64,000 nucleotides of DNA from Cyclina sinensis (Eukaryota; Mollusca; Bivalvia; Venerida; Veneridae), in the NCBI GenBank assembly GCA_012932295.1, contig JAAONU010000018.1, forward strand, positions 4,706,206 to 4,770,205, in the 5' to 3' direction. Below are positions 50,850 through 61,885 of this stretch, in pieces. Below the pieces are notes generated by a model that was given only the letters and a program-made list of their open reading frames with translations, ran no database searches and was not told the origin of the DNA. A program made the translations under genes and the position numbers. How positions within the stretch are numbered: the stretch's first letter is position 1; each line of letters opens with the position of its first letter.

Positions 50850-53800
50850 CTGATTTGTTTGAATTTCAGTCATACATTTCGATCCTTGATCCTTGGTTAA
50901 TTGCCACTTACAATTTATAGCACCGAGCATAGGTTAACTGGGCATGAACTAAAACAACCTTTGGTTTAAGCGAAGGAAATGGAATGTCATGACGAGTTGG
51001 TAAATTCTCCTCTGGCTCCTTCCTTTTTATTTTGTTTTTAAATTGATTAAAATTTAGTTTGTACTATTTAATTTTACATATCATTTGTATAGAGCAGACA
51101 AAATAAAAGATAATTACATCCTTAAGTGAAATATTTTTACGCCAGCTTTAAAGATATTGGGTTTTTAGTTTTAATGCCTGTCGGTCTGTTTGTCTGTATA
51201 GTCGTTTTAACAACAAGTGATTATTGAGAAATAACACTTCAAAGTTTTTAAGCTTTTAGTGTTTCCAATAATAACTCAAGAACATCTCGATCTAGAACCG
51301 TCTTATATGACAAAATGATTGATTATATATTCAGAAGATGCCTTTTCCGTGATTTTGTGAAAAGTGTGTTGGTGGTCAAGGTTACAATGACCAACTGTTT
51401 TTAAACGGATTTCAACCAATACTGGTAAACAACTTTAACAAAGTTGCAGAAAGGATGGTCATGATAAGCCCATGTCAGCTGTTTAATTTAAACTATGGTA
51501 TCAAATGTTTTCTTTTAGATGTAAGATCACCGCATCAAAACTTAAGATCAAAGTGATCATGTCAGATAGATTTTCAGCAGTAACAAAAAAAGTAATTGAA
51601 TCTTGGTAGAAAACTAGCTTTGACATGATATATAGTATAGTATATTATATTGGGCTCTTGTTAAATGTCAAGAACGGAGACCTTACATTTCAAACACTAA
51701 AGAAGAGTTTGATCATACGTCCTGAAAATAGTGATTCCTTATAATAATGGGTTCACTGGATGTTTTCTTCAAAACGGAGACAGAAGTAATGACATCCCAC
51801 TTCCTGCTTGACACATCAATGCACTAGGACAGGCAATTATATTCATATGAATTTTGTCATTATTATCATGTAAAATTATTTATCTTAATTTGTTATCTGT
51901 TTTGTTAACATGTAAACGTTAAAATAAATTTTGGAAGACTTTAGTGTGTTTTTAATTGTATACATCTTTGTGAATATCCTTAACGTTGATTTTACGTAAC
52001 ATATACACTGAAATTACCAAAAATAAATAAATAAATAAATAATTACAGTTTGCCCTAGTTTCTTATCCAATCAGAGAGGCCATATTCAGTTCAAATTTGA
52101 AAAATATATCCCATAAAATAATCTGTATGAAAAAATAAGTGACTTATTTTCTTTGATATGAACAGCGGGACATGTGGTATGTGGGCGGAGTTATGCAGAA
52201 TAGCTAGAATAACATAGATGCATTATAAACTGAACTGTACATGTAGAAAAAAGCCTCGTGACAACTTGAATTACAGGCAATCGAGATCTTTTTTGGGCGC
52301 TAGAGGTGTCAATCAAAATGAAAGGGCGGTCTTAACAAGACTTCAGAGGACGTTGCCGATGTGCGTACGTGACAAACTGTAAGCAAGTTATTGGTCTATA
52401 TCAAATTTTATAGAACTTATTGCTTTGCTACGCCTTCGGCTTCGCTCGCAATAAATTCCATAAAATTTGATATATGACCAATAACTTATACATAAATAAA
52501 TGAATATATAATTTGAGAAAAGAAAGCAAAAGCTCAAATGGTTATTCAAAAGAGAGCTGTTAGATAGATATCATAGTTTTATTGAAGAGAATGTTTAACG
52601 GATCGTTTGATAGCATTGCCAGTCAGATTACCTAAGGTATAAATCTCAAAACTAAAGTAACAACATGAAAAGCTCTTATTTAAAATATACTTTATTGCAT
52701 GTTAGATACAAACATAAATATTTACCTAAATGTAAATAACTCAGACATTAGTGTCAAAGAGCTTCTGTATTATAATTGAAAGAAATAAACTGTACATGAC
52801 TGTTGACACTTAAACCGTTGAACTGGTATGTAGAAATGTTATTATATCAGTTTTAAACAGAACAACCTTTCATCTGTTCACGTTTTGAAATATATTACTA
52901 AAAAAATTGGTTAAGTTTGTCAATCTAATAGACAAAGCGACGCGAGCTAAATCCAATGAAGCAGAAGAAAGGCAGTTTTAATTCACATTTTTTATATGGA
53001 AAGTACGGTTAGAAAAGAGTGGTACAGATATAGCCCAAAATGAATTCATTTTTATAACAATTATATCATACAGAATTAACGTAAACACTTGTAGTGGGTT
53101 TTTCAGTTTATTTTTAGAAAATACGCCAACTCAGCAACAGCAATTGTATTAGTAAAAACGGAATTTCACACTCAGTTTATTTCCTTAACACGTCAGAATA
53201 TAAAACTACATTATTTCAGTACTTACGGTTTCAGTGTGAGTAAACTGTGCTAATTTTACATTACGATACTCTAAAAAAGAAAAAATTGGTTTCCTTTTAT
53301 GTACAGTTTTACATGATGTAGGAAGAAATATAATGAGTTCTAAATGACACGCCATATAAGACCTTGAGCTAGTGATTGTAAGGTCATACATGACGTAGGA
53401 GTCATTGCATCGCAATGTTGAGATATACCTGTCTATATTTTACTGTATTCATATATATGTTTTACTTAACTGAATGGCGAAAAAGTGTGCCGAACTATCT
53501 TTAAGCGAGGTTTTTATGTCCTGACTTCATAAATGTCGGATAATGAAAACCAAGTAAAAAATCCAGTTCTTCATTTCAGCAGCGGTAAGAGTGTATTTTG
53601 CCACTTCCATGCCTGATAGTAAAACGCGTCTCTTAGTATAAATGTGCAGATTGCCATTGGTTGCACGGTAAATCGTTGAGCTCACAACTACATATCTGCC
53701 GAGATCTATGCATTAAATGCACGACTAGCTAAAATAAGAATAAGGTTCTGTCGTTGAAAATCTCTATGACAGTTATGTGCATGAACCATATAACGTTGTG

Positions 53801-54600
53801 CAATAACAATTGCTGGTAAAACAGTTAAATTGAGACTTCATAGTAACGATATCAGCACGAACCCTTGACGATCTTTAGCGACTACGACTTGGATGATCTC
53901 TGACGGATAGAGTCGAACATGCCGCTTTGCTAATATATAAATGTTCTAACCGAAGCAGCCAAAATGACACATACATTTATTTCCCATTGATCTTGACCAG
54001 AGCATACATTTAGCCTGGTTTTTCTGATCTCCAGAAACGGTTTACTTACTAAATACATTTGTTTAAACAGTAAAGCAGTACAAGTTAAGCAGTAAAGGTT
54101 CCTTGTCGGAGTAAACCTGTAATTAAAAGATGTGTTGCAGGGAACGTGCAAAGTAAGTTGCGTGTTTCTTTAATTTCCTGCTTGTTGCCATAAATGTCCG
54201 ACGATTTGGAAAGCGATAGCGTAATACCTGCGATAAAACGCTATTTCTGAGGTAATATTTACGACAACTTGTATGCTTACAAAATATGAGTGTATTTTTC
54301 ATTTTGGGTCTTGGGGACGTCCAGACTTTAGATACATGTAACGGTACTTTAGCCTTCATATTTACAGATAGGCCAGAATTCCTGCAGGATAAGAATTTGA
54401 TCTTAGAATAAGAATCCTAAAATGTGTTTCATTCTTCCGATAAAATAGGTGACATAAACATATCTATACAATAACAGTAGACAGATTGGTATGTCTGGCT
54501 TTTCTCCTGTTGTCCTCTTGAATTGATATAAACCTGTTTGCTTTACAACGTAAATGCAAAAAGGCTCAGACGTGAAATGAACAACTACTGTTGTAATATT
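50850..54600. other. Long intergenic stretch, only small repeats
   Basis: No gene seen. At 51140-51560 there are phrases of dispersed mollusc repeats (GTCGGTCTGTTTGTCTG, GGTCAAGGTTACAATGACC). An (AAAT)n run lies at 52021-52041 and a palindrome at 52385-52488. A weak tRNA-like sequence lies on the minus strand at about 53890-53965. The short frames here show no known domain. Confidence 0.45.
52385..52488. repeat. Palindrome with about 40-bp arms
   Basis: AAGTTATTGGTCTATATCAA and following bases (to 52423) are the reverse complement, with few mismatches, of 52448-52488. The loop contains CTACGCCTTCGGCTTCGCTC. It can fold into a long hairpin; probably the core of a small fold-back repeat. Confidence 0.8.
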
Positions 54601-54658
54601 GTCACAAAGCTGAGATTGACCGGCTAAAAGTACAGATTAACTACTGTACTGGGATGGC

Positions 54659-54883
54659 ATGTTCTCAGTGGGACAACAGCCATTTTATCCCAAAAGCAAA
54701 ATGCTAGCCAGATGGTTAGCTATTCTAGAAACATATGACTTTCGACTAGAACATCGCAAAGGCTCCATGGAAATGGAGATTCTTTGTCTCGTTTTTCGAG
54801 ACATAAAATGCCTTGTAAAAGGACTGACTTTCCGAATCACAAGAAATCAAGGACAAAGTCTTGAATCAGCGTTTGTTTTCTAA
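54659..54883 (+). pseudogene. Gypsy RNase H C-terminal end
   Basis: The frame reads S-K-M-L-A-R-W-L-A-I-L-E-T-Y-D-F, then H-R-K-G-S, the block that ends the RNase H domain of gypsy pol. The usual A-D-x-L-S-R that follows is altered. No upstream RT is seen, so the element is truncated. Confidence 0.75.
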
Positions 54884-54967
54884 TAATACAGACCCAGACC
54901 AAATTTAGCATCAGTCGATGAGGTAAAAATAAACTCTACATTTTTACCAACAGTAATACTGGTGCTT

Positions 54968-55135
54968 CTGTTACAATTGTGTAACAGAGGTATAATACGG
55001 CACTTGTACTCCCTTGCCTATCAGCTAGCTTTTATGGTGAAGTGGTAGAGTGCCCGCTTAGTATCGAAGGTACCCGAGTTCAAACCAGCTCGGGGCAGGT
55101 GGACTTTTCCGGGTTACATTTGGCGCCCAATGTAA
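54968..55135 (+). mobile_element. tRNA-derived SINE, first of two
   Basis: GAGGTATAATACGGCACTTG leads into an A box (GGTGAAGTGGTAGAG) and a B box (GAGTTCAAACC). The body has CTCGGGGCAGGTGGAC, TTTTCCGGGTTAC and TTGGCGCCCAATGTAA. It is about 90% identical to the copy that starts at 55209. Confidence 0.7.
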
Positions 55136-55208
55136 ATAACTCATTAGTGTAGATTTGAACAGAACTCCACGAATTCGAGAACGTATTCTAAGAAGGAGGT
55201 GGTGTATG

Positions 55209-55355
55209 TTGCAGAGGTATAATACGGCACTTGTACTCACTTGCCTATCAGCTAGCTTTTATGGCGACGTGGTAGAGTGTCTGCTTAGTAATCAAAGGTA
55301 CCCGAGTTTAAACCCAGCTCGGGGCAGGTAGATTGTTCCGGGTTACGCATGGTAA
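55209..55355 (+). mobile_element. tRNA-derived SINE, second of two
   Basis: Repeats 54976-55120 with differences (GGCGACGTGGTAGAG, GAGTTTAAACC). The gypsy pol frame resumes right after it, so the pair was inserted, or inserted and duplicated, in the element. The 73 bases between the copies may be the full SINE 3' end. Confidence 0.7.
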
Positions 55356-55369
55356 AGAACTTCCAATTT

Positions 55370-55925
55370 GGGTGGCTAGTTGGTCTAAGTCCGACTTCAC
55401 ACAATTGCAGAATGAAGACTTTCCTATTTCAGAATTAATAGAGATGAAAATTCAGTATTAGACAAAACATCCAAAAGATGAAATGAATCTCCCGAATTTG
55501 AGTGCGAGGATTCTCTGGAGTATATAGGAGTCTCTTGCTTTAGAAGATGGAATTTGTACCGGAAAAGGTATGGTATACCTGGTATAGAACATACTTCATA
55601 TCAGATTGTGGATCCTTTCCGTACTCCGGTCTGAAATCTTTGCCAAATTTCATGGTAGTCGAATAGCGGCTCACCTAAGTAGAGATAGAACGCTCCAAAG
55701 TATAAAACAATGGTTTTATTGCCCCGGTAGTACAACAGACATACATACCTTGTGCCAAAATTAAGATATGTGTTCAAACTTAAACAAGACATTTCTACCA
55801 GACGAATGGGTCGAATAGCCATTGATATTTTAGGACCTCTCACTGTCAGTTGTAACGAAAATCAGTATGGTAGTCGGTGACTATTTCACTTAATACCCCA
55901 AGGCCTACAGTTTAAAAAATCATAC
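55370..55925 (+). pseudogene. Gypsy integrase N-terminal (zinc-binding) part, heavily broken
   Basis: Short pieces in changing frames match the linker and the H-H-C-C region: A-A-H-L-S-R-D-R-T-L near 55670, W-F-Y-C-P-G near 55712, C-x-x-x near 55755, and R-M-G-R-I-A-I-D-I-L-G-P-L near 55803, the start of the catalytic core with its first Asp. Stops and frameshifts are frequent. Confidence 0.65.
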
Positions 55926-55929
55926 AGCC

Positions 55930-56427
55930 TTGACTGTTTCAGATAAGCTTGTAAATGAATTCATATGCATGTTCGGGGTCCCTAAATATATTCACACAGA
56001 TCAAGGTCGGGAGTTTGAATCTCATTTATTCCATTACATGTGTAAATTACTTGATATTCAAAAAACTAGACCGACGCCCTACAGCCCTAAATCGGACGGA
56101 ATGATTGAACGTCTAAATCGTACGGTTCTTCAGATGTTGTCTATTTTTGTCAGTGATAATCAAAATGATTGGGATGATCATCTTCCCTTCGTCATGATGG
56201 CTTTCCGTTCCACCTGTCAAGAAAGCACAAAATTTAGCCCGATCAAACTTATAAGGGGTAGAGAGATAACTTATCCAATTGATGTTATGTTTGGTGACTT
56301 CCCCGACACAAAAGATATAATATGCCCTAGCCAATACGTGAAATGGATGAGACAATCACTGGAGGTATCCTATGATACTGCATATCAGAATCTGAAAGTA
56401 GCGGCGTCTAGGCAAAAGAAAGGTTAA
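55930..56427 (+). pseudogene. Gypsy integrase catalytic core, 165 open codons
   Basis: The longest surviving frame contains F-G-V-P-K-Y-I-H-T-D-Q-G (second catalytic Asp), and then P-K-S-D-G-M-I-E-R-L-N-R-T with the catalytic Glu 36 residues further on, the D-x35-E spacing of integrases. It ends in the linker (Y-Q-N-L-K-V-A-A). It would insert cDNA into the genome; without the rest of pol it is inactive. Confidence 0.85.
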
Positions 56428-56870
56428 AAACCTAGACAGTTCACTGAACAAAGTTTAGTTTGGCGTTGGTATCCCCCATTAGCCAATACAAAACTCGGGT
56501 TAAGGTTGACAGGTTCATACGCCGTCCTTATGAGAATAAGAGATGTAACATATACTATTGAATATGACAGTTCAAAGAAACAAGTTACTGTTCATGTAGA
56601 CCAAACAAGTTACTGTTCATGTAGACCACTTAAAACCATATCAAGGAACTCAAACATCTAGTCCTGATTCCAGCAAAAGCTACTCGGAAACATATGACAA
56701 CCAAAACAGATACCACTATCCCAATTATGATCACCAAACTCTGTACGACAACGAAGAAGAAGAAGTAGTTGATAACATTTCATCAGCTGATGACCAAAGT
56801 TGTTGTCACGCCATATGTATCAAGAGCAGGAAGACGGGTGAAGCCTAAAGTTATAATTTCACCATCTTAA
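56428..56870 (+). pseudogene. Gypsy pol C-terminal tail
   Basis: After the stop at 56425, the frame goes on with the usual post-integrase block (L-V-W-R-W near 56458, D-V-T-Y-T-I near 56545, V-T-V-H-V-D near 56588). A 23-base tandem duplication (56582-56627, CAAGTTACTGTTCATGTAGA) disrupts it. The last recognisable piece (S-R-A-G-R-R-V-K-P-K near 56825) is typical of gypsy C-termini. Confidence 0.6.
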
Positions 56871-56879
56871 AATAACTAA

Positions 56880-58740
56880 GAAAGGCTACAAAAGACTGTT
56901 TGTTATAAATAGTTTATCATTGATTCAATGTCGTAAAATATCGTTCTGCACTATTAATGTTTATCAAATTATTTGATTATTTCATATATGGTCTACTGTA
57001 CATATATTTTTTTCAATGTGTATAAATATATGTATTGAATACCTGCTGAAATAACTATATATCTTCTATCTTGCCATATATACATATGGTATTTGCTATT
57101 TACATATACTATTTCCATGTAGATATATGACATATGTCAAAACAAATTTTGTCTTGTCCTTGAAATTCCCATGTATTCATAAGAAAAAGTTTGCATAAAT
57201 TGCTTTATTATATACCTATAAATTTTTTTTCTAAAAAACTCGCAAATCTAGAAGCGCGAATACGCTTCGACGGATAGAACAAATCCGTATTATGTAAGCG
57301 TCAAATACGGTACCATATATGGAAGTGCCGGACGATTTTCTTGGTTGGTTCCCATCCTTGTTGTGCGTGACGTAGTATTTGGAAGCGGGAACCGATACTA
57401 GAGGCACCTTGCGGGGAATCCGTTTCTATTTTTAGTAACGAAATCCCCCGTCAAAAATATAAACAAACATAATTTAACGAGTTTTATTGAATTCTATTAC
57501 AAATATTTTTTAACATAAAAATCCATGAATTGTACCCTTCTATCAAAATCTTATGAATACACACAAATAACGTCCTACTTAATAGAGAATCCTCGTGATT
57601 TTAACTACGTCTTCTGCAACTGTTTACATGTATATACAGTAGGTCATTTTGCAAAGCTGATGTATTCATCCGCCATTCATCATTTTATTTTTCAACGATA
57701 TTTTTGTTTGTGAAATAAAAGTTCAGTAAATTGAGTCATTTTGTCTTTTTTGTTGTCTAAAATTTTTATCTCGCGAGATATCGATTTTCCCACGCTGCTC
57801 GTAGCAAAATACAAGGTTTCAGACAGCTACTACAGCATAATTTTCCCTATATTTTGTATTATGTTTGTATTGTTTATACAAATGATTATATAAACAACAC
57901 CAAAAATTCTGTTTGTACAAATTATATTAGTTAAAATGCCAATAGATTTTTTATGAAATTATTCATAATTATCTATAAATATTAGATGACTAAATGCGCT
58001 GCATTTAAGTATAATACTATGTATCTTATTCATTCTAATTATGAACAGACTAATTAATAACTTTTAAACCATTTAGTCAAATATGATTGAAATATGTATG
58101 GGCAAAGATGTATAAATAACTTCCACATTATCAAGTGTATGTTAAGGTACAGTGATACTTAATGACCTGTACAATTGAGGGGTCCCTATTGAAAGAAAAT
58201 ACATTCACATTCATTTTGTTTTCAAAGGCTGAAAAAACCTAATATATAATCTTAAGGGAGAGAATTGTCCAGGTCTTACTTTTTTCTTTTTTATGTTTTT
58301 CTATTCATTGTTTTGTATTTATCTTCAATATATTTAGAATAGACTCGTTGTACTTTGGTAAATTGTATTCGACAGTGCATTGTTTTTCTGTCAGATTGTG
58401 GTTATCCAATCATAATGAAGAAGATCACCTGTTTAATCATTCAGAAATTAAAGCGTTAAATTTCTTCCTGTGTCAGTTGCATGATCTGACTCTTCATTAC
58501 TGGAGCCTAGACTCTATTTAGTACTACGATGGAGTTTATCTCAGAAAATCTGGCTTAACCGGACTGAGACACTTTGGTAGAACCTTACTTCTTTCAGGAT
58601 ATTGCCTTTTATAATTTGTAAATCTGGTCTTTTCAAGAAATGATGTTTAGGAGGCTTTTCGAATTTACAACTGAAATACTCTGGAGTAAGGCATTATTGT
58701 ATTTATAAAACCCGCGCTATAATTTAACGTTTTTTAGGTT
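56880..58740. other. Intergenic, no gene seen
   Basis: AT-rich with a GC-richer patch at 57240-57440 (CGCTTCGACGG, GGAAGCGGGAACC), which could be the edge of another element or a promoter; I cannot decide. The frame 57525-57713 has no known domain. Confidence 0.35.
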
Positions 58741-58777
58741 ACTTAAACCGTATCTTACAGGGGGTGTACCGAAGATT

Positions 58778-59547
58778 TTGGAAGGTTATGTGGAGGAGTT
58801 GTTGGATTTTATTTATAATGTTAATGATGAAGTGGTTGGTGGAGGTGATGCGATGATTGGTAGAGGTGATGACGGGACGGTTGGTGGAGGTGATGCGACG
58901 ATTGTTAGAGGTGATGACGGGATGGTTGGTGGAAGTGATGTGATAATTTGTGGAAGTAATGATAGGATAATTGGTGGAGGTGATGTGATAATTGGTGGAA
59001 CTGATGACGAGATGGTTTGTGGAAGTGGAGGAGATAATGACGAGACGGATACGGAGATAGAGACAAAGAAGGGGTCTGCCAAATGGCCATTGTGGTCTGA
59101 TCGGCCCTCCTGCTCTCCGGTTTTAGTGTGCGGGGAGCACTTATACAATAGCCTTAGTACGTCTATGCGTCATTGGAGGGCATAAACATGAGGAATTTAT
59201 AGAGCTGCGGAAGTGTCCCAACTGCTCTAAACTGTCTGCTCGAAAAAACTAATATTGTCTCGCACCGGAAGGAGCGGCATAAGATGTGTTCAAGCCCTTC
59301 TGCTATAGTTCATTCTGTGGAATTAAACAACTCTTATCTGGGTCCACAGGGTCTTAAACCATATAAGCCGAACATGCGTGCAGAACAACCACACAAGCGG
59401 CGCCGAATTTTGTCGGAGGCAGAGGTGCGGATATCCAATACCAGTACTGGCAAACAAGTAGTCTGCCGAGACGAAATTGTCGCCATAAGAGGAGGTATGC
59501 TTTATGTTCGCCAAAACCCCATGTTGAGGTATCCACTTAGAAAATAA
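58778..59547 (+). pseudogene. Unrecognised ORF with 15-residue repeats and Cys/His segment, frameshifted
   Basis: The first frame (58778-59185, 135 codons) begins with an acidic leader (E-E-L-L-D-F-I-Y) and four to five 15-residue repeats of the type V-G-G-G-D-x-x-I-x-x-G-D-D-x-x. It continues S-P-V-L-V-C-G-E-H-L-Y. Then frames change: K-C-P-N-C-S-K near 59220, H-R-K-E-R-H-K-M-C near 59265, and an open frame to 59547 (basic K-R-R-R, ending R-Y-P-L-R-K). The C-x2-C...H-x4-H spacing suggests a zinc finger broken by indels. I do not know the family; it lies just upstream of a purine-rich tract and could be the 3' part of a retroelement. Confidence 0.45.
58835..59030 (+). repeat. 45-bp coding minisatellite
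   Basis: Four full and one partial 45-bp units (15 codons each), centred on GGTGGAGGTGAT. Units keep the reading frame, and most differences are single bases. Confidence 0.85.
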
Positions 59548-59559
59548 TCTTTTAATTTA

Positions 59560-60010
59560 GTCGCCTAGTTAACTGGCGTGCTACTGGATCCGCCAAACCA
59601 ATCCGGGGGCCGCGAGTAAAACGCCTTCACGGGAGTGGGTCCATTTAAGACCGGGCCAGGCAATTAGCCTCAAGTGGGTTTGATGTTAGTGCAACTTACC
59701 GCTCGTTCTATTTTCATCCGGATGTCTGATGACAAGAGGATTTCAGTAGTGCTACATGACATCTTTAATTAATTTTATTTTATAAAATTATTACAGTGAA
59801 ACAAAAGGATTTATTCAGTGTGCTAAGAAAGTGACTTTAAATTTAATCTGGACTTTAAATTTATGGTAAATTTTATTTGATTAAGTGTATTAGGTAATCA
59901 AACTTGATCAATTGTTAAGTCTAATGAATCCAATCTAGATGAAAAATATCTTCCTGCTATGTTTTAAAAATAATGTTTGGACTAAATTTATTAATTTAGG
60001 TCTTAAGGTG
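59560..60010. other. Stretch between broken ORF and fold-back element
   Basis: A GC-rich part (59575-59720) followed by AT-rich sequence, ending in a purine run AAGGTGGGGGGAG (60005-60017) that resembles the polypurine tract of an LTR element. No ORF. Confidence 0.35.
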
Positions 60011-60017
60011 GGGGGAG

Positions 60018-60406
60018 TGTAGCAGGAGTGATATCTTTCCTATGAAGATATCGGCTGCGTAAACATATAATAAATGAAGTATGGTCTTATTTGAACTTCA
60101 TCTTGTAATATTGTTGGTGTATCCAAACCAGTTTCAATGCACCAAGTTCAGTTTAAATTTAAAGGGCCATAACACACATTTATATATCTTATATATCTTA
60201 CTTAATATTATTCATATAAAGACATTATAAGTAAGATATATAAATGTATGCTATACCCCTTTAAATATAAACTGAACTTGGCGCATTGAAACTGGTTTGG
60301 ATACAATAAAATAGATTGCAAAATCTAGTTAAGTTCAAATTAGCCCATACTACATTAATGATATATTTACGCAGCCGATATTATCAAGATAAAAACTTCT
60401 GCTACA
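60018..60406. mobile_element. Fold-back/MITE element, two arms of about 185 bp
   Basis: Bases 60018-60203 and 60228-60406 are reverse complements over nearly the whole length, sharing TGTAGCAG at the tips and TATCGGCTGCGTAAA, ATCCAAACCAGTTTCAATGC and CCAAGTTCAGTTTA inside. The centre is AT-rich. It could form one long hairpin. It may be a MITE. Because it starts TG, ends CA and follows a purine tract, an LTR-like (TRIM) nature is also possible. No ORF belongs to it. Confidence 0.85.
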
Positions 60407-60409
60407 GTA

Positions 60410-60886
60410 AGAAGCAGAATGTGGACCTTTGTGATCTATATTGTGATCTTGAGTTGCGAGTTTTAACAAGTCCGTTAGAGCACCTTGAAATGTGTATGAA
60501 GTAGTGTCCGGTCTTGGTCATTTTAATAAATTTCACGAAGATGTACTCTTCTCCCACAAGTCATCACAGCTCTTTAGTTCCTGGCATAGTACCTCTTGAC
60601 TTTTACCCAGTTTTAGTTCGTTTTATTTTCACGAAGTTCTGAACTGATTGAGTGAATATTTTGTAAGGTCTCGTTTGATAGAGTCGAAATGTTTTTAATT
60701 TGCACGTTACCCAGAAATGTATGCAAAGTCTCTTGACAGCTAAAAAACAAAGAATGTTACGTAGAACTGACTGCACACTTAGCAGACATAATAATAACCT
60801 CGAGAGCTAAGAAATATAGTTTCTTTGTTGTGCACCGAATTCTTGAATCTGTTTCCTAGATAGTGTTCGTATCGCTTTAGAGGAAG
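60410..60886. other. Short spacer, no recognised feature
   Basis: Unassigned; ends in a purine-rich AGAGGAAG directly before the proposed LTR start. Confidence 0.4.
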
Positions 60887-61838
60887 TGTAGCAAACCTCT
60901 AACGAAAAATTATAAGGATGTTTCTATTTGTTCCGACTTATATAAAACCAGTAAGAGTTGGCAGGATTTGAAAATTTATTGAAAGGATATGGGGACTGTG
61001 GGAAAGGAACGACTCCAGAAAAGCACTTACCCCTCTGGAATGTCCACATTTTGGAGAGAAGGGAAAAGCGTTGTCAGTGTTGAAACCTGGCTACATGAAA
61101 TTCAGTGTTTGGTGGAAGAGAGGGTTTATTTTGAAAGTCTTATCCTTTAAACTTCAGAGTAAAACTGCAGACGTGCTCAGAAGATTTGAATGTAAAGCCT
61201 CAGTAAGGAAAATACTACATTTTGGAAAGAAGGGAAAAGCGTTGTTAGTGTTGAAACCTGGCTATATAGAATTCAGTGTTTGGTGGAAGAGAGGGTTTAT
61301 TTTGAAAGTCTTATCCTTTAAATCTCAGAGTAAAACTGCAGACATACTCAGAAGATTTGAATATTAAGCTTCAGTAGGGAAAATACTTAAAAAAATTCAA
61401 ATCACTTACGGTCAAACTAATAATTCAGAAACAATTCTTACAAGATTTTATACTTGCCAGATTGAACCCACTGAAACTTTTACCAAATCGTCAACAAAAG
61501 CAGAAGAGCTTTCTTACTAAGACAGTGGAAATTGATACGTTCAAACCGTTTGATAGCAAGTTAGTGAAAATATATATTGTGTGAAAAATAAAGAAACCTG
61601 ATGTCCGGTGATAGAATATCCGGAAAACAAAAAAAAATTCCCGAGAAAACTCTTTCTAAGTATTGTCAAGACTTTGCTCTACTCCAAGTGTGAAGTAAGT
61701 CTTCGTGTTTGGAAGGTGTCTGCTGCAGGAAGCGCAGCAAGTCCAGTAGCATAGCAAGTCTAGTTGCATTCTTGCAGAATAATATTAACTAGTTAACTTA
61801 TTGTAACCTAAGTTAGTGAACTATACACCGTTTGACCA
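60887..61838 (+). repeat. Probable 5' LTR of gypsy element 2
   Basis: The stretch begins TGTAGCAAACC and ends just before a primer-binding site at 61840. Gag follows. It holds a 171-bp tandem duplication. The start is a guess from the TG and the preceding purines, and the partner LTR lies outside the window. Confidence 0.45.
61046..61387 (+). repeat. 171-bp tandem duplication in the probable LTR
   Basis: 61046-61216 and 61217-61387 are about 95% identical (start ACATTTTGGA). The open frame 61071-61367 is a by-product of the duplication (57 codons per unit, 171 = 3 x 57), not a gene that I can recognise. Confidence 0.9.
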
Positions 61839-61839
61839 C

Positions 61840-61857
61840 TGGGAGCTCGTCCGGGAT
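61840..61857 (+). other. Primer-binding site of gypsy element 2 (tRNA-Pro type)
   Basis: TGGGAGCTCGTCCGGGAT is complementary to a tRNA 3' end of the proline type apart from one base, and sits between the LTR-like region and gag. This is how reverse transcription of such elements is primed. Confidence 0.65.
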
Positions 61858-61885
61858 CACTACAAGAAGGTCAAAGCTAGTTCTA

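Larger units (their letters stand above)
54600..56870 (+). mobile_element. Ty3/gypsy retrotransposon pol remnant with nested SINEs
   Basis: A decayed pol runs from the RNase H end through the integrase to the C-terminus. Lesions are many; no LTR is recognised next to it. Two SINE copies (54968-55352) sit between RNase H and integrase. It belongs to the chromovirus/Mag-like world of animal gypsy elements by its integrase, but I cannot assign the clade. Confidence 0.8.

Noticed and set aside
53890..53965. tRNA-like SINE on the minus strand
   Set aside because: The B box (GTTCGACTC) is plausible but the A box is poor and no body or second copy is seen.
58813..59148. Minus-strand frame rich in Pro, Ser and Thr opposite the 15-residue repeats
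   Set aside because: It is the antisense of the 45-bp minisatellite. The plus frame has flanking sequence with Cys/His patterns; the minus frame has nothing else.
61071..61367. 98-codon frame as a duplicated protein-coding gene
   Set aside because: It lies in the LTR-like part before the primer site and is open because a 171-bp (57-codon) unit is duplicated; no domain is recognised.
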